Origin: Casuarina equisetifolia
Taxonomy: Eukaryota; Streptophyta; Magnoliopsida; Fagales; Casuarinaceae
Assembly: GCA_028551475.1 (NCBI GenBank)
Contig: CM052354.1
Location: 29,225,258 to 29,289,257, forward strand
DNA: 64,000 nucleotides
Reading direction: 5' to 3'
Shown: positions 45,597-58,459 of the stretch, piece after piece
Numbering within the stretch: position 1 is the first letter of the stretch
Layout of the letters: every line of letters starts with the position of its first letter
Made by a program: the position numbers and the translations under genes
The notes under the pieces: generated by a model
What the model was told of the DNA's origin: nothing
Database searches by the model: none
The model's input: the letters and a program-made list of their open reading frames with translations, nothing else

Positions 45597-48500
45597 ATGG
45601 AGGCCGCGTCGGAGGGCGAAGATCGGAACCACAGCAATGAGAATAATAATAACAATAGCGGGAGTAAATTTGGGAATTCCAGTGAAGGGCAAAGCAAGCC
45701 CAAGCGTCAGATGAAGACGCCGTTTCAGCTTGAAACGCTCGAGAAAGCCTATGCCTGTACGTTCCTGTTGTTAAATTATTATTTTTTCTGTGTTTATGTT
45801 TGAGTTTGGTTAAATTTGTTTAATTTTTGTGATTTTGTTGAGTTTTGTTATGTGATTTTAGCTAAATTTGTGTTTTTTTTTTTTTTTTTTTGAATTTTGG
45901 GGTTGTGATTCAGCGGAGACGTACCCGTCGGAGGCAACCAGGTTGCAGCTGTCGGAGAAATTAGGACTTTCTGATCGTCAATTGCAGATGTGGTTTTGTC
46001 ACAGGAGGTTGAAGGATAAAAAGGATATTCCTGGGAAGAGGTCTCGGAAGTTGCCGACGACGGCTTTGCCGGAGTCTCCGGTGGATGAGTTGAGGGCGGG
46101 GGGTGAGCCGGGTAGTGAGTATGGCTCGGGTTCGGGCTCGGGTTCAAGCCCGTTTGGCCGTATGGAGTTTCGGAATGTGGGGACAAGGAATGTGGTGGAT
46201 GACGTGCCTATTGTGAGGAGGTATTACGAGTCACCGCAGTCAATGTTGGAGCGTAGAGCCATTGCCTGTGTGGAGGCGCAGTTAGGAGAGCCATTGAGAG
46301 AAGATGGACCAATTCTCGGAGTTGAGTTTGATCCCTTGCCACCTGATGCTTTTGGGGCACCTATAGGTACAGCTGACATGCTTTGTTGCTGAATTTGATG
46401 TCTTTGTGTGTCTTTGTGTGACTTTGTGTGATTCAAGAACGCTAATGACGTTGATATTATATGTGAAATGTTAAATTTCAATTTTGTGATTCACCAAATA
46501 ACCTTGTGCCTTAAGATGTCTGGTTAATTTGATGTTCCTCTCACATGATTTTTCCTCTATATTTATGTTTAATATTCCTTTCCTTGAGTTTGATAAGTGA
46601 AAGTGTAATTTCCTCCATAACCTAAATTATGCGGATTAAAACATGTGCGGAACTTCCCTATAGAGTTGACTGTTGTTGATGCGGTCCATAGAATTCCTGT
46701 AGTGTATTCTGACTCGATCTTTTTTGTTTGGATGGTATGCAAGTGCTTCACATAAGTTGTCAAATTTACTTGTATAACTATTTATGTAATTCCTGTAAAT
46801 TCCTGTCCTTCAAAGATTCTTCCTCCATTTTTCAATTTTGCAGGAAAGATGAGCCCTCAAAAATTGTTATTTGATAAGTGATGTGGATATTGAAAAAATC
46901 TGGAATATTACTTTATATAATTGTTTTTTAAGTGTTATATTTGAATTGTTGTTGTGGATTCAGAATTTTGGGCATGCTGTTGATTGTTTTTGCTCTTTTA
47001 ATTATTTAGAACTGATTTATTTCGAAGTCTTTCTCATTATCAAGTATGGTAGACTAGATAATAGAGAAATTTACTCAAATATGAAATTTATGTGAAATGG
47101 TCCATGCATTTTGTGGTTTATGCTTCTGTGACATTGTCTTCAATTTGATGGGGCATAAGGCTTGGCGAGCTAAGTGGACTTCAGTTGGTTTGAATGCTCA
47201 TGATTTTCAATTCAGGCTTTTGGGAGGGTGAGGTTGAGCTGAAATGATTTTTCTTCTCTTCATAAGAATGGTTGGTGGTTTAGGTAGTGGGTTCAAGTCC
47301 CAATACCAACTAGTGATGGGTATAAATTAGTAATCAGAAAATAATTTTGTATTTTTATCGTAAAGTCAAATAATGATTTTGATGGTTGTAGTTAATGTAA
47401 TACTTTTTATTTGCTTAAATGATTTTGACTTTTGATCCTTTTTTCCTTCTACATTTGATAATATTTGCGTTAAGGCTTGTAGTACATGATCTTTTTGGGC
47501 TGTTACTTGCTTCCTTGTATGTGGAGCAGACTTGGCACAATTTATTGTCCTTTGTGGTATGCCTTATAGGCAAATCATTATGCGACATATTTACTTAGTG
47601 TTCTAGTTGTAAGTTGCTTTCCTGCTAATCTTTGGTATTGCATGTGCAGCAGCAGTTCCAGAGCAGCAGAAGCGGCCGGGCCATCCTTATGAGCAACGTG
47701 ATGTCAAATCATATAAGGTTTATCTCTGGATTCTTCAACTGAACTTTTGTGTTAAATGTAGTATACTTCATTACTTTGGCATATACACACTGAGGGGTGA
47801 GATTTGTGATGTTTCCTTTTCTGTTATAAATCCATATGCTTCTTTTCATTTTCTGTTATAGCTCCAATTTCTGTGTTATAGTCTTTTGAGTTTCATTACA
47901 CTTAACTATTCACATGGCTTCTTTTCTCTTTTATAGTTTCCTATAAGCCTTTCTACTGCAAAATCCAAAGCTAACAAAAAATTGACTGCCTGTAAACAGC
48001 AGATATATCTGAACATTGTTTGTTAGAAGAACATATTTCTGCACCTGCTTTCTTATGGGTTCATGTGGTTTCTTGTTTCTTTTGCACTTTCCTAGAAGCC
48101 TTTCTACTGCAAACTCCCAAGCTAACTAAAAATTTCAAATGCCTGTAAAGAGCAGATAGATCTGAACATTGTTTGATGAGGACTATATTTCTGTACCACT
48201 TATTGTATGGACTTACATCTTGAAGTTGACTGAATTTTGTCCAGGCTGCTGCAAGCGTGCTTCATGAATATCCATTTCTTCAAGACCAGCCGGGTATTAG
48301 ATCTGATGCATTTGGACAAGTTGCCCAATCTCATTTCCAAATGGTCGATGGTCCAACTGCCAGAACTTCACCGTTTGCAGTTGGAAGTGAACAAATGCCC
48401 AGGGTTCATGGTGCCCAAGGTCCAAAATCTCGTGTTCGTCTTTTGTCTCAGCAAGATAAGCAGAGACTTGTCTTATCATCTCCTCCTAGGGATGATGACC

Positions 48501-51500
48501 ATGTCCCAGAAAAGGATTCTTTTGTAAATGCTAGAGTGAATTCCCAATTTGGTGGTCATGCAAGTATTGGACCAGAAGATTCATATGTATTATCTGATGG
48601 GAAAAGCTTTCAGAATGACACTATTGTAAGGAAGGATAGAAAACGCAAGGTATCTTAAACCAGTCCACACTAACTAAGATTATATTCTTGTTGTCTTTAC
48701 TTCAGATTATCTCATATTTCTTGTTTCCTCATTTAGAGTGAAGATATTGCAAAAGATGTTGAAGCACATGAGATTCGGATGAGGAAAGAGCTTGAGAAAC
48801 AAGATATTCTGAGGCGAAAGGTTTGACCTTACCAGTCATGAATTTTTTTTTTCTTCTGAAATTAGCCTGTTGTGCCCTTCCCAAAAGGTAAATATTTTTT
48901 AACAGTAATTTTTTATTCTTGTTTTATTAGAGTGAAGAAAGGATGAGGAAAGAAATGGAAAAACAAGACCGTGAAAGAAGGAAGGAAGAAGAGAGGCTTA
49001 TGCGTGAAAAGCAGCGAGAGGAGGAAAGATCAAAACGTGAGCAAAAACGTGAAATTGAACGAAGGGAAAAATTTTTGCAGAAAGAATATTTAAGGGTAAG
49101 TTTCTGCAGTGTGAGTTCTTTAAGATTAATCATATGATTGTCTGGGATCAGTGACCAAATTCCACCCTCTTTCCCCCTTTGCTTTTGGTTATCCCCAAAG
49201 GCTGAAAAGAGAAGGCAAAAAGAAGAGCTCCGCAAAGAGAAAGAAGCTGTAAGGCGCAAAGCTGCCATTGAAAAGGCTACTGCACGAAGGATAGCTAAAG
49301 AATCTATGGAGCTTATTGAGGATGAACAATTGGAACTGATGGAACTAGCTGCTGCAAGCAAGGGCTTATCCTCAATGATCCATCTTGATCATGACAGTTT
49401 GCAGAATCTTGAATTGTTCAGAGGTAGGCAGTCCTTTCAGAATTTTGATTCAGTCTTCAAGCACTTACCGGAATGCTTTTTGCTAGCCTTAATCTGTTCT
49501 ATTAGAATCCTGCAAAAAAGAAAAGTCATTAGACACTTGCACTTCATATCATTATGTTTTGCCTCCAAGGGTATGACAATCTGTCAGTAACTAAAGTGTT
49601 CCCCCATACAAATTTTTCAGAATTTGTTTCTTCAAAGATATTTGAAGACAAGTTCTGGTTAAATAAGCAAAATTGAATTCTAGTGGGAGTTGTTAGATTA
49701 TCTAAATCCTTCATGGCAGAACGGGGCTCAGTGCTGGACTATGGCTGGTTTGTGCAAATACTCCCATCTTAGTTAATGAGGAACATCAAGAGACTTAAAC
49801 CACTCATAAGGTCTTCTGTCTTTTCATGTAGCGCTGATTGGGTTATACATCTGATCCGAGTCTCCTCTCATTTGAACTAAATGTGATAGGAATGCGAATT
49901 ATGATGCAGTTCTTGAGGAAGTGGTGACAACTATTGCAACTTAAGAGATGAGAGAACTAGTGTGATTTTGGTGATGTCCGTGACTTGGTTTTATTATCAA
50001 TAGAAGAACTAGTAGCCATGCTTCACCTCATAAGATGAAAGGGTTTAGGATCATGTTTACCTTAGTTGGTTTCACAAGTAAACTGTTCTTGAACTTATCA
50101 CCATAGACTTTTGTGTTTGAGTGTAGAAAGCGGAATTTGTTAATTTCATATCCATTTTTTTTATGCCAATATTCTGTTTAAACACATTCCAAATCTTTTT
50201 GACAGTGTCCTTCCATGTCATATGGTTAGTTATGCAGCTGATTAGCTTGCCTTTTCACTATAATTTGGTTTGGCTTGTGTAATTCTATGTTGTAGTTACT
50301 CTTTCTTTCTTTCTTTTTTCTTTTTTTTTTCAGCAGCTCATCCATGAGTTTTGTTTTGTAGGTTCTTTGAGTGCTTTCCCACCAAAGTCAGTGAAATTGA
50401 AAAAACCATTTGCAGTTCAACCTTGGATGAGTTCAGAGGAGAATGTTGGCAACCTTCTGATGGTATGTCCTTGGGGCCATTTTCATTCATTTTAGATAAG
50501 GAAATATTTTTGTAATACAGTAGAATTCATAATGTGGCATTTTGGTGTTCACACTACATCTTGTTACTAACTGGATGAAAATGGTTGTCTATGCTTTTGC
50601 TTTGCACTGAATATTTCCATTTTACTCCTTTGAGAATAATGTAACTCTACAAAATTAGGTTCTTTTTATGCCTTTATCATTGAGGATGTTGTTGGCTTTT
50701 GTATAACATTTGCTTCCGTGTCATAATGAATAACAGATTCTCTCTTGTATATCTATTGTGTGTGTGCTTCCTAATGGATAAGCTAATCCCTCTTATTTTG
50801 TTTCTGAATTCTTGATTGTCTTCAGGTCTGGAGGTTTCTGATTACTTTCGCTGATGTTCTCAAGTTGTGGCCATTTACTCTTGATGAGTTTATTCAAGCT
50901 TTTCATGACTATGTGAGTTATTCAAGTGGTCTTTGCTTTCAAATTCCGCTCTTAATCAATATTCTGCAGTTTCTTTTTGCTTGATCACAGTATTCACGTC
51001 ATTTTGATCTCAGGACTCAAGGCTGTTGGGCGAGATACATGTTGCACTGCTTAAGTTAATAATAAAAGATATTGAAGATGTTGCAAGGACACCATCTGCT
51101 GGATTAGGATTGAATCAAAACGGTGCTGCTAACCCAGGAGGTGGACATCCCCAGATTGTTGAAGGGGTAACCTCTGCTCTATTCTGACTCTCCTAGTTGT
51201 TTGGCATACTACTGTTTCCTTATTGTTGCAGAATCCTTTTTTATGCTATTTTTTATTAGGCATATGCATGGGGCTTTGATATACGCAACTGGCAGCGGCA
51301 CTTAAATCCAGAGACATGGCCTGAAATATTTCGGCAATTAGCGCTTTCTGCAGGATTTGGACCACAGTTGAAGAAAAGGAATACAACATGGCCTTACCCA
51401 CATGAGAATGATGAGGTTCCCATTTTCTCTTATTTCTTGTTTGTCTTTTCTGAAGATGTTAAATGTTATAGCTTAGTTTTAATTTCAAACAACGAATTAG

Positions 51501-54500
51501 ATTGTTATATTTTTCCACTAGCAGGGAGCATCGTTGTCCTTTTACAATTCACTTGGTTTTTTATTTGTTTATGGATCAACGCAAACACACTTATGAAGAT
51601 ACATGCTATTGAATTGTGCAAACCTTATTAAATGAGTATTGTAGAGAGTATGAGTATTATTAGTTGCTGTAAGCCTAGCAAAGAAGGTCCACTTTATCAC
51701 TAAGAATTTAACAACCTAAAATGCCTTTTATATTTTGATTGCGTTTAAACAAACAAAAGTTCCAAACAACTGCTCCACTGTCAACGGCTTTACTGATGTG
51801 GATACTTCTTCATCTACTACGGTTTTAGAGAGCTCTTTGAATAGTTCTTCTAGTGGAATCTCCCCAGCTAAAGATCAAGCCTAATACAAGTTTGACTCAG
51901 AACCTCCTTATCTGATTTCATAGCTTTATTTTATTGCAAGCTTAGTGTTTTTTCATCTTTTTGGTAGGCATTGGGTTTGGGCATCCCTCTTGGTTTTTTA
52001 AATAGGGACTCTTATGAAAAAGAGCTTGGTAGGGAAAAGCTATTTTCCTGGGATGGGGAGTTTTGGACTGGATAAGTACGGAATCTTAATTGAATCTGAT
52101 ACTAATTTGGAGCCCATTAAACAACATCACTACTGTTGACTGTTGTAGAGAGAAGAAGGCATTAAGATGTTGCCTATGAGAATGGTCAGATGATAAAATT
52201 TGACGTGAAGTATCATTTGCGCATGAGCAATTGGGGTTCTTCAGGACCTTTTATCATACTAGACTTTGTTTGTTACTTTAGTAAATGACATGATTTGTTT
52301 GTGAATGCAGGGTAAAGGTTGTGAAGATATAATTTCAACTCTACGCAGTGGTTCAGCTGCTGAAAATGCATTTGCAATAATGCAAGAAAAGGGTTTATTA
52401 GTTCCTCGAAGATCTAGGCATCGTTTGACTCCTGGAACTGTTAAATTTGCTGCTTTCCATGTTCTTTCGCTGGAGGGAAGCAAGGGATTAACGGTTTTAG
52501 AACTTGCAGACAAGATTCAGGTGAGTGTATTTTGTTATCAACCAAAACCTTGGTTACTGGTTCTTCCTGTAGTCTACTGTTTTTTGTGTGAGTGATAAAG
52601 CCCCAAATCCTCAGTTATAGACTTCTAGGGTGGTGAAGAGACTGGATGAGGGAGAGAGTTTTGATTCTTCCAATTTAATGACTTCTGCTGATATATTTGT
52701 ATACACCCAGAAATCTGGACTTCGGGACCTGACAACAAGCAAGACACCAGAGGCTTCAATTTCTGTTGCTTTGACAAGAGATGCTAAACTTTTTGAAAGA
52801 ATAGCTCCTTCAACATATCGCGTGCGTGCTGCTTACAGGAAGGATCCTGCTGATGCTGAGGAAATACTTTCAGCTGCAAGAAAGAAAATTCAGATATTTG
52901 AAAATGGCTTTTTGGCTGATGAAGATGCTGAAGAAGTTGAAAGAGAAGATGCCGAAGAAGTTGAAAGAGAAGATGTGGAGGATGTCGAAAGAGAAGATGC
53001 TGAAGATGTTGAAAGAGAAGAAGACTCTGAATGTGATGATGTTGATGAGGATCCTGAAGTAGATGATTTTGCTACTTCATCAACTGAAAACAAGACCCCC
53101 ATTCCCTACATTGAAGAAAGTGGGAATGAAAATTTACACAACAGTGTTGCTCTGAATCTGCAAAATAAGTTGGAGAAGGATTTTTCGTCCATCCCCTTGA
53201 GTAGCTCCAAAGATGAAAACTCTCCAAGCATTGCCACTGAGCAGTGTGTTGCTCATGCAGATGTCAGTGGCAGAAATCTTGTTCAGGAAAATATGGAGAT
53301 TGATGAAAGCAAGTCAGGTGATTCATGGATTCAAGGACTTACTGAAGGAGAATATTCTGATCTCAGTGTAGAGGAGCGTCTTAATGCCCTTGTTACATTG
53401 ATTGGGGTTGCAAATGAAGGGAACTCTATTCGTGGTGTACTTGAGGTAAACATATCTTGTATTTTGAAATCTGGAACTGTCTATGTGTAGAAAATATGTG
53501 GTCCTTTTTGTTCTTTTGTCGTGAATTTGACATTACCAGTTTTGCAGGATCGAATGGAAGCTGCCAATGCCCTTAAGAAACAAATGTGGGCAGAAGCGCA
53601 GCTAGATAAAAGTCGCCTGAAAGAGGAGATCATGAGTAAATCAGATTTTGGGTCATCTTTTCTGGCTGGGAAAGCTGAAACACAAACAATTAGTACTGCA
53701 GTTGTTGGCAGTCAAAGCCCATTGCTTAATGTTGATGATCAAAATGGGGCATCACCAAGTACTGCTGAAAACCAAAACCTACTTGTTTCACAAAGCATTC
53801 AGGATCACCTCAACATGACTCCTAATGATAGGACCCCTGTAGCTCAAGATTTCTGCATGGGTCCAGATAATTTTCTTGTTCAGCAACTTGGACATGCTTC
53901 AAAAAGGTCACGCTCACAGTTGAAGTGTTATATTGCGCACAGAGCTGAAGAGATGTATGTCTACAGGTCCTTGCCTCTTGGACAAGATCGTAGACGGAAT
54001 CGATACTGGCAGTTTGTTGCATCTGCTTCTAGTAGCGATCCTGGTGCTGGCAGGATCTTTGTTGAACTGCAAAATGGAAAATGGAGGCTTATTGATTCTG
54101 AAGAGGTAAATGGACTCTTAAGGTTATTATTTTCTGATTTCCTGTTCTTAACTTTTTTCTCCATTTCCTCTACCGCAGCCACCCCCCCCCCCCCCCTCTT
54201 TGTGAGTCGGGGTGGGAGGTGTTTTGAGGGGTTGGGAGTTGGTATTTAGCTTCAAATTCTTTTAATTGATGTAATTTGGGTTACTGCAAGGTACTTTACC
54301 TCTTGATTTCACCTGCATCAAGATATCCTTGATTTATGTAAACCTTCCTTTAGTCCGGGCTTTTCTTTCCAGAACTTTCCAGTAGTATGTTAGTTAATTT
54401 TAGCTGGAATTATTATTTTTTTTTTGGTTCTTCAATGGAATTTATCCTCTCACAAGCATGGAAGCTCTTCTTGAGGGTTTTCCTCCATTTTCAGCCATGT

Positions 54501-57500
54501 GTAATTATGATGACAGAGAATATGTTGGCGTAATTAGTGGATACTTTAGTCTTGTATCTAAGGGTTGTGAGAATTTTCCTTCTTCTTTGAGTTGGAAGAA
54601 CAGTGGTAGATGTCTTTGACGGTTACCTGGTAGTCCTGGGTTCTAATAGATGAAGTAACAGTTATTGAATCCTTCAGCCATTCAAAATGATGTAGAACCC
54701 AAAACTATAAGGGGTTTGCTTCTGGCCAGAAGATGGATGCTTTAGATTGGACAATTGGCCATGTTGCTTTATGCCTTCAATCTAACAATATTTATGACCT
54801 GCTTGCTGGTTTTAGTTAATGATACATTGTCCTCGGTCTTGGTTTGCTTACTTCTAGTGGATAACTATCTGTAACACGTCCATTTACTGTTTCCAGTAAT
54901 TTTATAGGTTTGTGACCATGATTAATCTCTTACCCATTAGCTCGATCTTTGTTGTTAGCTATGAAAGTAATCCATAATTTATTGGTTACTTGCATCTATT
55001 CAGTCGTTTCATAGAATTTAAGGTATAATTAGAGTCCTTTTAATCAAATGTTATCTTCTTATTTTTGATTGGTATATTTGTTATTGTTTGTGCTTTGTAT
55101 CTACTAATGCTAATAAGTCCTTTAATAATTTGTGTAGGCCTTCGATGCTCTTTTGATGTCTTTGGATGCACGTGGGATTAGGGAATCCCATTTGCGCTTG
55201 ATGTTGCAAAAGATTGAGACCTCCTTTAGAGAAAATCTTGGAAGGAGTATGCAGCATGCTAACACAAGAGACCGCAGTGGAGTCAAGATTAAAAATGAAG
55301 CTGATGAAATGAATTCTAGTCCCGACTGCCCTGTTGCTTTTGACAGTCCTAGCAGTATTGTATGTGGCTTAAGTTCAGATATGTTGGAGACCTCATCTTC
55401 TTTCCAGATTGACCTTGGGAGAAATGAAACTGAGAAGAAGGCTGCTCTGAATCGGTATCAAGATTTTCAAAGGTGGATGTGGAAGGAGTGCTTTAATTCA
55501 TTGACATTGTATGCAATGAAGTATGGGAAAAAGAGGTGTAGACAGCTGTTGAGCATTTGTGATATCTGTCTCGGTTCTTATTCCTATGAAGAATCCCACT
55601 GCTTTTCGTGCCATTGCAATTTTGATGATGATCTTAAGCTTTCAGAGCATGCAATTCAATGTGAAGGGAAAACGAAGTTAGACAGCAAGAGTTTCCATAT
55701 ATCCGAGTCTCCTCTTCCCTTAGGAATTCGATTGCTCAAAGCTTTATTAGGTTTTATTGAGGTAAGATAGCAATGCCCTAAAAGAACTTTTGTGCTAAAA
55801 TAATCATCAGCCATTAATTTCTGACATGATAACTATAATATTGATTACTCCTGGCACCTCATGTATTGGTAGTTGTCTTAAGGTTGGCCTTCATGTTATC
55901 CATGCTAATTTTGGATCAAGATGTGTCTCCTTCCCCAAGTACAGGGTGGAGGGTTATGTTAGAGGTTCAACCCCTTGGTGTACTTTACACCAACTATAGG
56001 GAAACGACACTTTTGGATTAATGTGCGTACCATTTGCGTTTCTTTTTGACAGGCATGCGTCCCGCCAGAAGCTCTTCAATCATTTTGGACAGAGGACCTT
56101 CGGAGAACATGGGGCATGAAACTGAGTGCCTCATCGACTGTCGAGGAACTTCTTCAGGTTTCATTGTCACTTCATTCTTATGATGGAATTCTTTTTATAA
56201 ACTGATCTACTAAATCTGCTATTGCATCCAAGTTTTTCCTTTACACCATTGTTGAAGCACAAAGATATAATATCAATTGGCACCTTAGGATAGTAATACT
56301 CTTTTGAGGTTGATGTCAGAGTGCCTGGTTTGTCTTCTGAGCTTTATTTGGTCTCTTCTGAGAGTTTATTTTATAAATGAAAACTCTTTAAATCTGTTGA
56401 ATTTGTCATGAAGACCGTTGTTCCAAACATAAATTGATTAGCTTTTTCCGTCTCCCCTGCTCTCTCTCTCTCTCTCTCTCTTTTATGCATATGCATGTAA
56501 ATCATAAATCATATAGTCATGGCTTGGTCCTTTCAAAAATTTTCTAATTTCATGCGTTTTTTCAAGATTATGATGTCCGCTTTGCTCACATCACAGGCAA
56601 CTTAGTCGGTATCACTATTGATGTTTGGTCTGTTTATTCATGTGTCGTTACTCTTTTTATTTTTCTTTTCATTCCTCAATTTGCTTAACCCGATGAACTT
56701 TGCTTCAGATATTGACTCTGTTTGAGAGAGTGGTGAAACGGGAGTTTCTCTCATCAAGCTTTGGAACAACGGAGGCGTTATTGGGTTCCTGCACTCATTC
56801 AGAGAGCGCTTTGCCTGACTTTGCAGATCCGAAATCAGTTCCTGTACTTCCATGGATACCACAAACCACTGCGGCTGTGGCTTTGAGACTTTATGAGCTT
56901 GATGCGTCCATTATTTATTTCAAAAGGGTGAAACCAGAGCCTTTTGAGGACAAGGAAGTCGGTGGATTTATTGTGAGTTCTATTTTCATCGTTCCTTTAC
57001 TAAAACTTCATTTCTTTGTTCTTTTAGCTTGTTTGGTTGGAAATATAACCAAATTCCTGTTATCTTATTTACAGAAGCTTCCTTCAAGATACGCACCTGC
57101 TTCTGTCAATATTATGAAGGAGGTTGAACTGACAGAAGTAAACCATTTTGGAGACATGGTAGAGAAGAACAGTGCTGATTTGAGAGGTACCAGAAACAGC
57201 TATAAGCGAGGGCGAGGAGGTCGTGACCAGGGACGTGGTAGGAGGTCACAGAAAAGAGTCCGTGTTTCAAATTCTGAAAGTGGCAGGCGAAATGGCAGGG
57301 GCAATGAAAATTTAATTCATGGACTAAGACAGCAAGGGCAGAGATCATACGGATCAGGGAGCAGCCGGGGTCGTCGAACCGTTCGGAGGAGAAGAATAGA
57401 AAAGACAGCTGTCGATGAGAGGCTGCTCAGCCCCAGAGCCGACGCATATAGTCCCAAGAGCATCGGTGAATCACCAAGCAATGTTGGTGAGGATTGGAAT

Positions 57501-57833
57501 GGTGAAAAAATCAGCATGCTCCAAATGGAAGGTGCTGATAACATCGAAGATGTGGAGCCAGTAGAATCCGATGATAATGCCCAGGCAGTAGAATACGATC
57601 AAGGAAATTGGGAGATAGGATTCAATACACCATCCAACGGATGGAGAGGGGATCTAGCAGAAGCAAGTGACGAAGATGTGGATGCTTCTGAAGATGAGAA
57701 CGGAGTAGAAGAAGCAGGGGACGAGGAGTCAGAGGAAGAAGCAGAAGCAAGCGAGGGTTCTGATAGAACAGCGAACAGAATCGGAAACGATGAAGGCTCA
57801 GAATCAGCAGTCTCCGACGACTACAGTGATTAA
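45597..57833 (+). CDS. RLT2: Homeobox-DDT domain protein of RLT type, ISWI complex partner (18 exons)
   Basis: Inferred exons: 45597-45756, 45914-46366, 47650-47717, 48245-48649, 48737-48820, 48931-49095, 49201-49423, 50362-50462, 50826-50912, 51014-51166, 51260-51415, 52311-52520, 52711-53445, 53548-54105, 55138-55761, 56053-56157, 56709-56972, 57075-57833. All introns are GT-AG and the total is 5310 nt (1769 residues). Homeodomain at about 36-95 (QLQMWFCHRRLKDKK), Lys/Glu-rich coiled coil at 365-515, DDT domain at about 547-608 (NVGNLLMVWRFLITFADVL), HARE-HTH at about 722-790, WHIM1 at about 975-1020, WHIM2/WSD at about 1131-1215, and an RG/RR-rich then acidic C-terminus. Family members act in the nucleus with ISWI remodellers CHR11/CHR17, spacing nucleosomes and delaying flowering. 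RLT1 versus RLT2 is not decided by the sequence alone. Confidence 0.9.
52921..53016 (+). repeat. In-frame 24-nt acidic repeats in RLT exon 13
   Basis: Four tandem 8-codon units with consensus EDAEEVER (variants EDVEDVER, EDAEDVER) follow the HARE-HTH domain. They lengthen an acidic linker and probably vary in copy number by slippage. Confidence 0.85.
54181..54198. repeat. Poly-C run in an RLT intron
   Basis: A run of about 15 C residues in the intron after exon 14; sequencing length may be unreliable here. Confidence 0.7.
56461..56481. repeat. (TC)n microsatellite in an RLT intron
   Basis: About 21 bp of TC dinucleotides in the intron before exon 17. Confidence 0.85.
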
Positions 57834-58459
57834 GTTATGACATTCAAGTGATTAACTTTCTGACGATAGCTGGTCCACATGCAGCAGCTCGTTGCAGACT
57901 CTGCATGCAAGTTTTGGTGGCACCGCTCGCTCCCCGTCCAGTCTGCATATTTCGGGAAGGAAAGAAGTACGTCCCCGCCATTTCCCCCCAAATTTATTAT
58001 TTAGTCTCGATTAATGGGGAATAATTAACTTTACAAGAAGAGTTCAGAATATTTGAATAGAGCCGTGACAGTTATTCGTCGATGGCAATTAGGCTGTGTA
58101 TTGTAAGAATGTTGATATTCCTGTACCTCACATTTAATATATTAATAGTCTGACAGAAAATCCATCATTTTCACTTTAACAAGTTACCCATATGTTGCCA
58201 ATGTGTCACATTTTGATCAAATCCAAATTTATGACCCCGACACAGGCTTGAAAACTCATCCCGTTAGGTTGATGGAATCCAGATAAGTCATTTGTTTTAG
58301 AGTTTAAGTAAAAAAAAAAAAAAATTAAACTGCAAGAATTAGGAAGCCAAATTTTTACTTGGGTCAGTTTCGCTGACCTCATTTATCGCTAGTGAAACTA
58401 CAATCAATGAACAGAACAAAGGTTTATTGCCATCTCTCTAATAGAGTCTTGATTGCAAT
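57834..58459. other. Convergent intergenic region between RLT and DnaJ genes
   Basis: Holds the 3' UTRs of both genes. TTTAATATATTAATAG near 58134 is a possible near-upstream poly(A) element for RLT. An A-run lies at about 58310-58323. No other gene. Confidence 0.5.

Noticed and set aside
52630-52710. Upstream extension of RLT exon 13 from the ATG at 52630
   Set aside because: Joining 52520 to 52711 gives the family sequence DKIQ-KSGLRDL directly; the 52630-52710 stretch has no counterpart and precedes a good acceptor (ACACCCAG).
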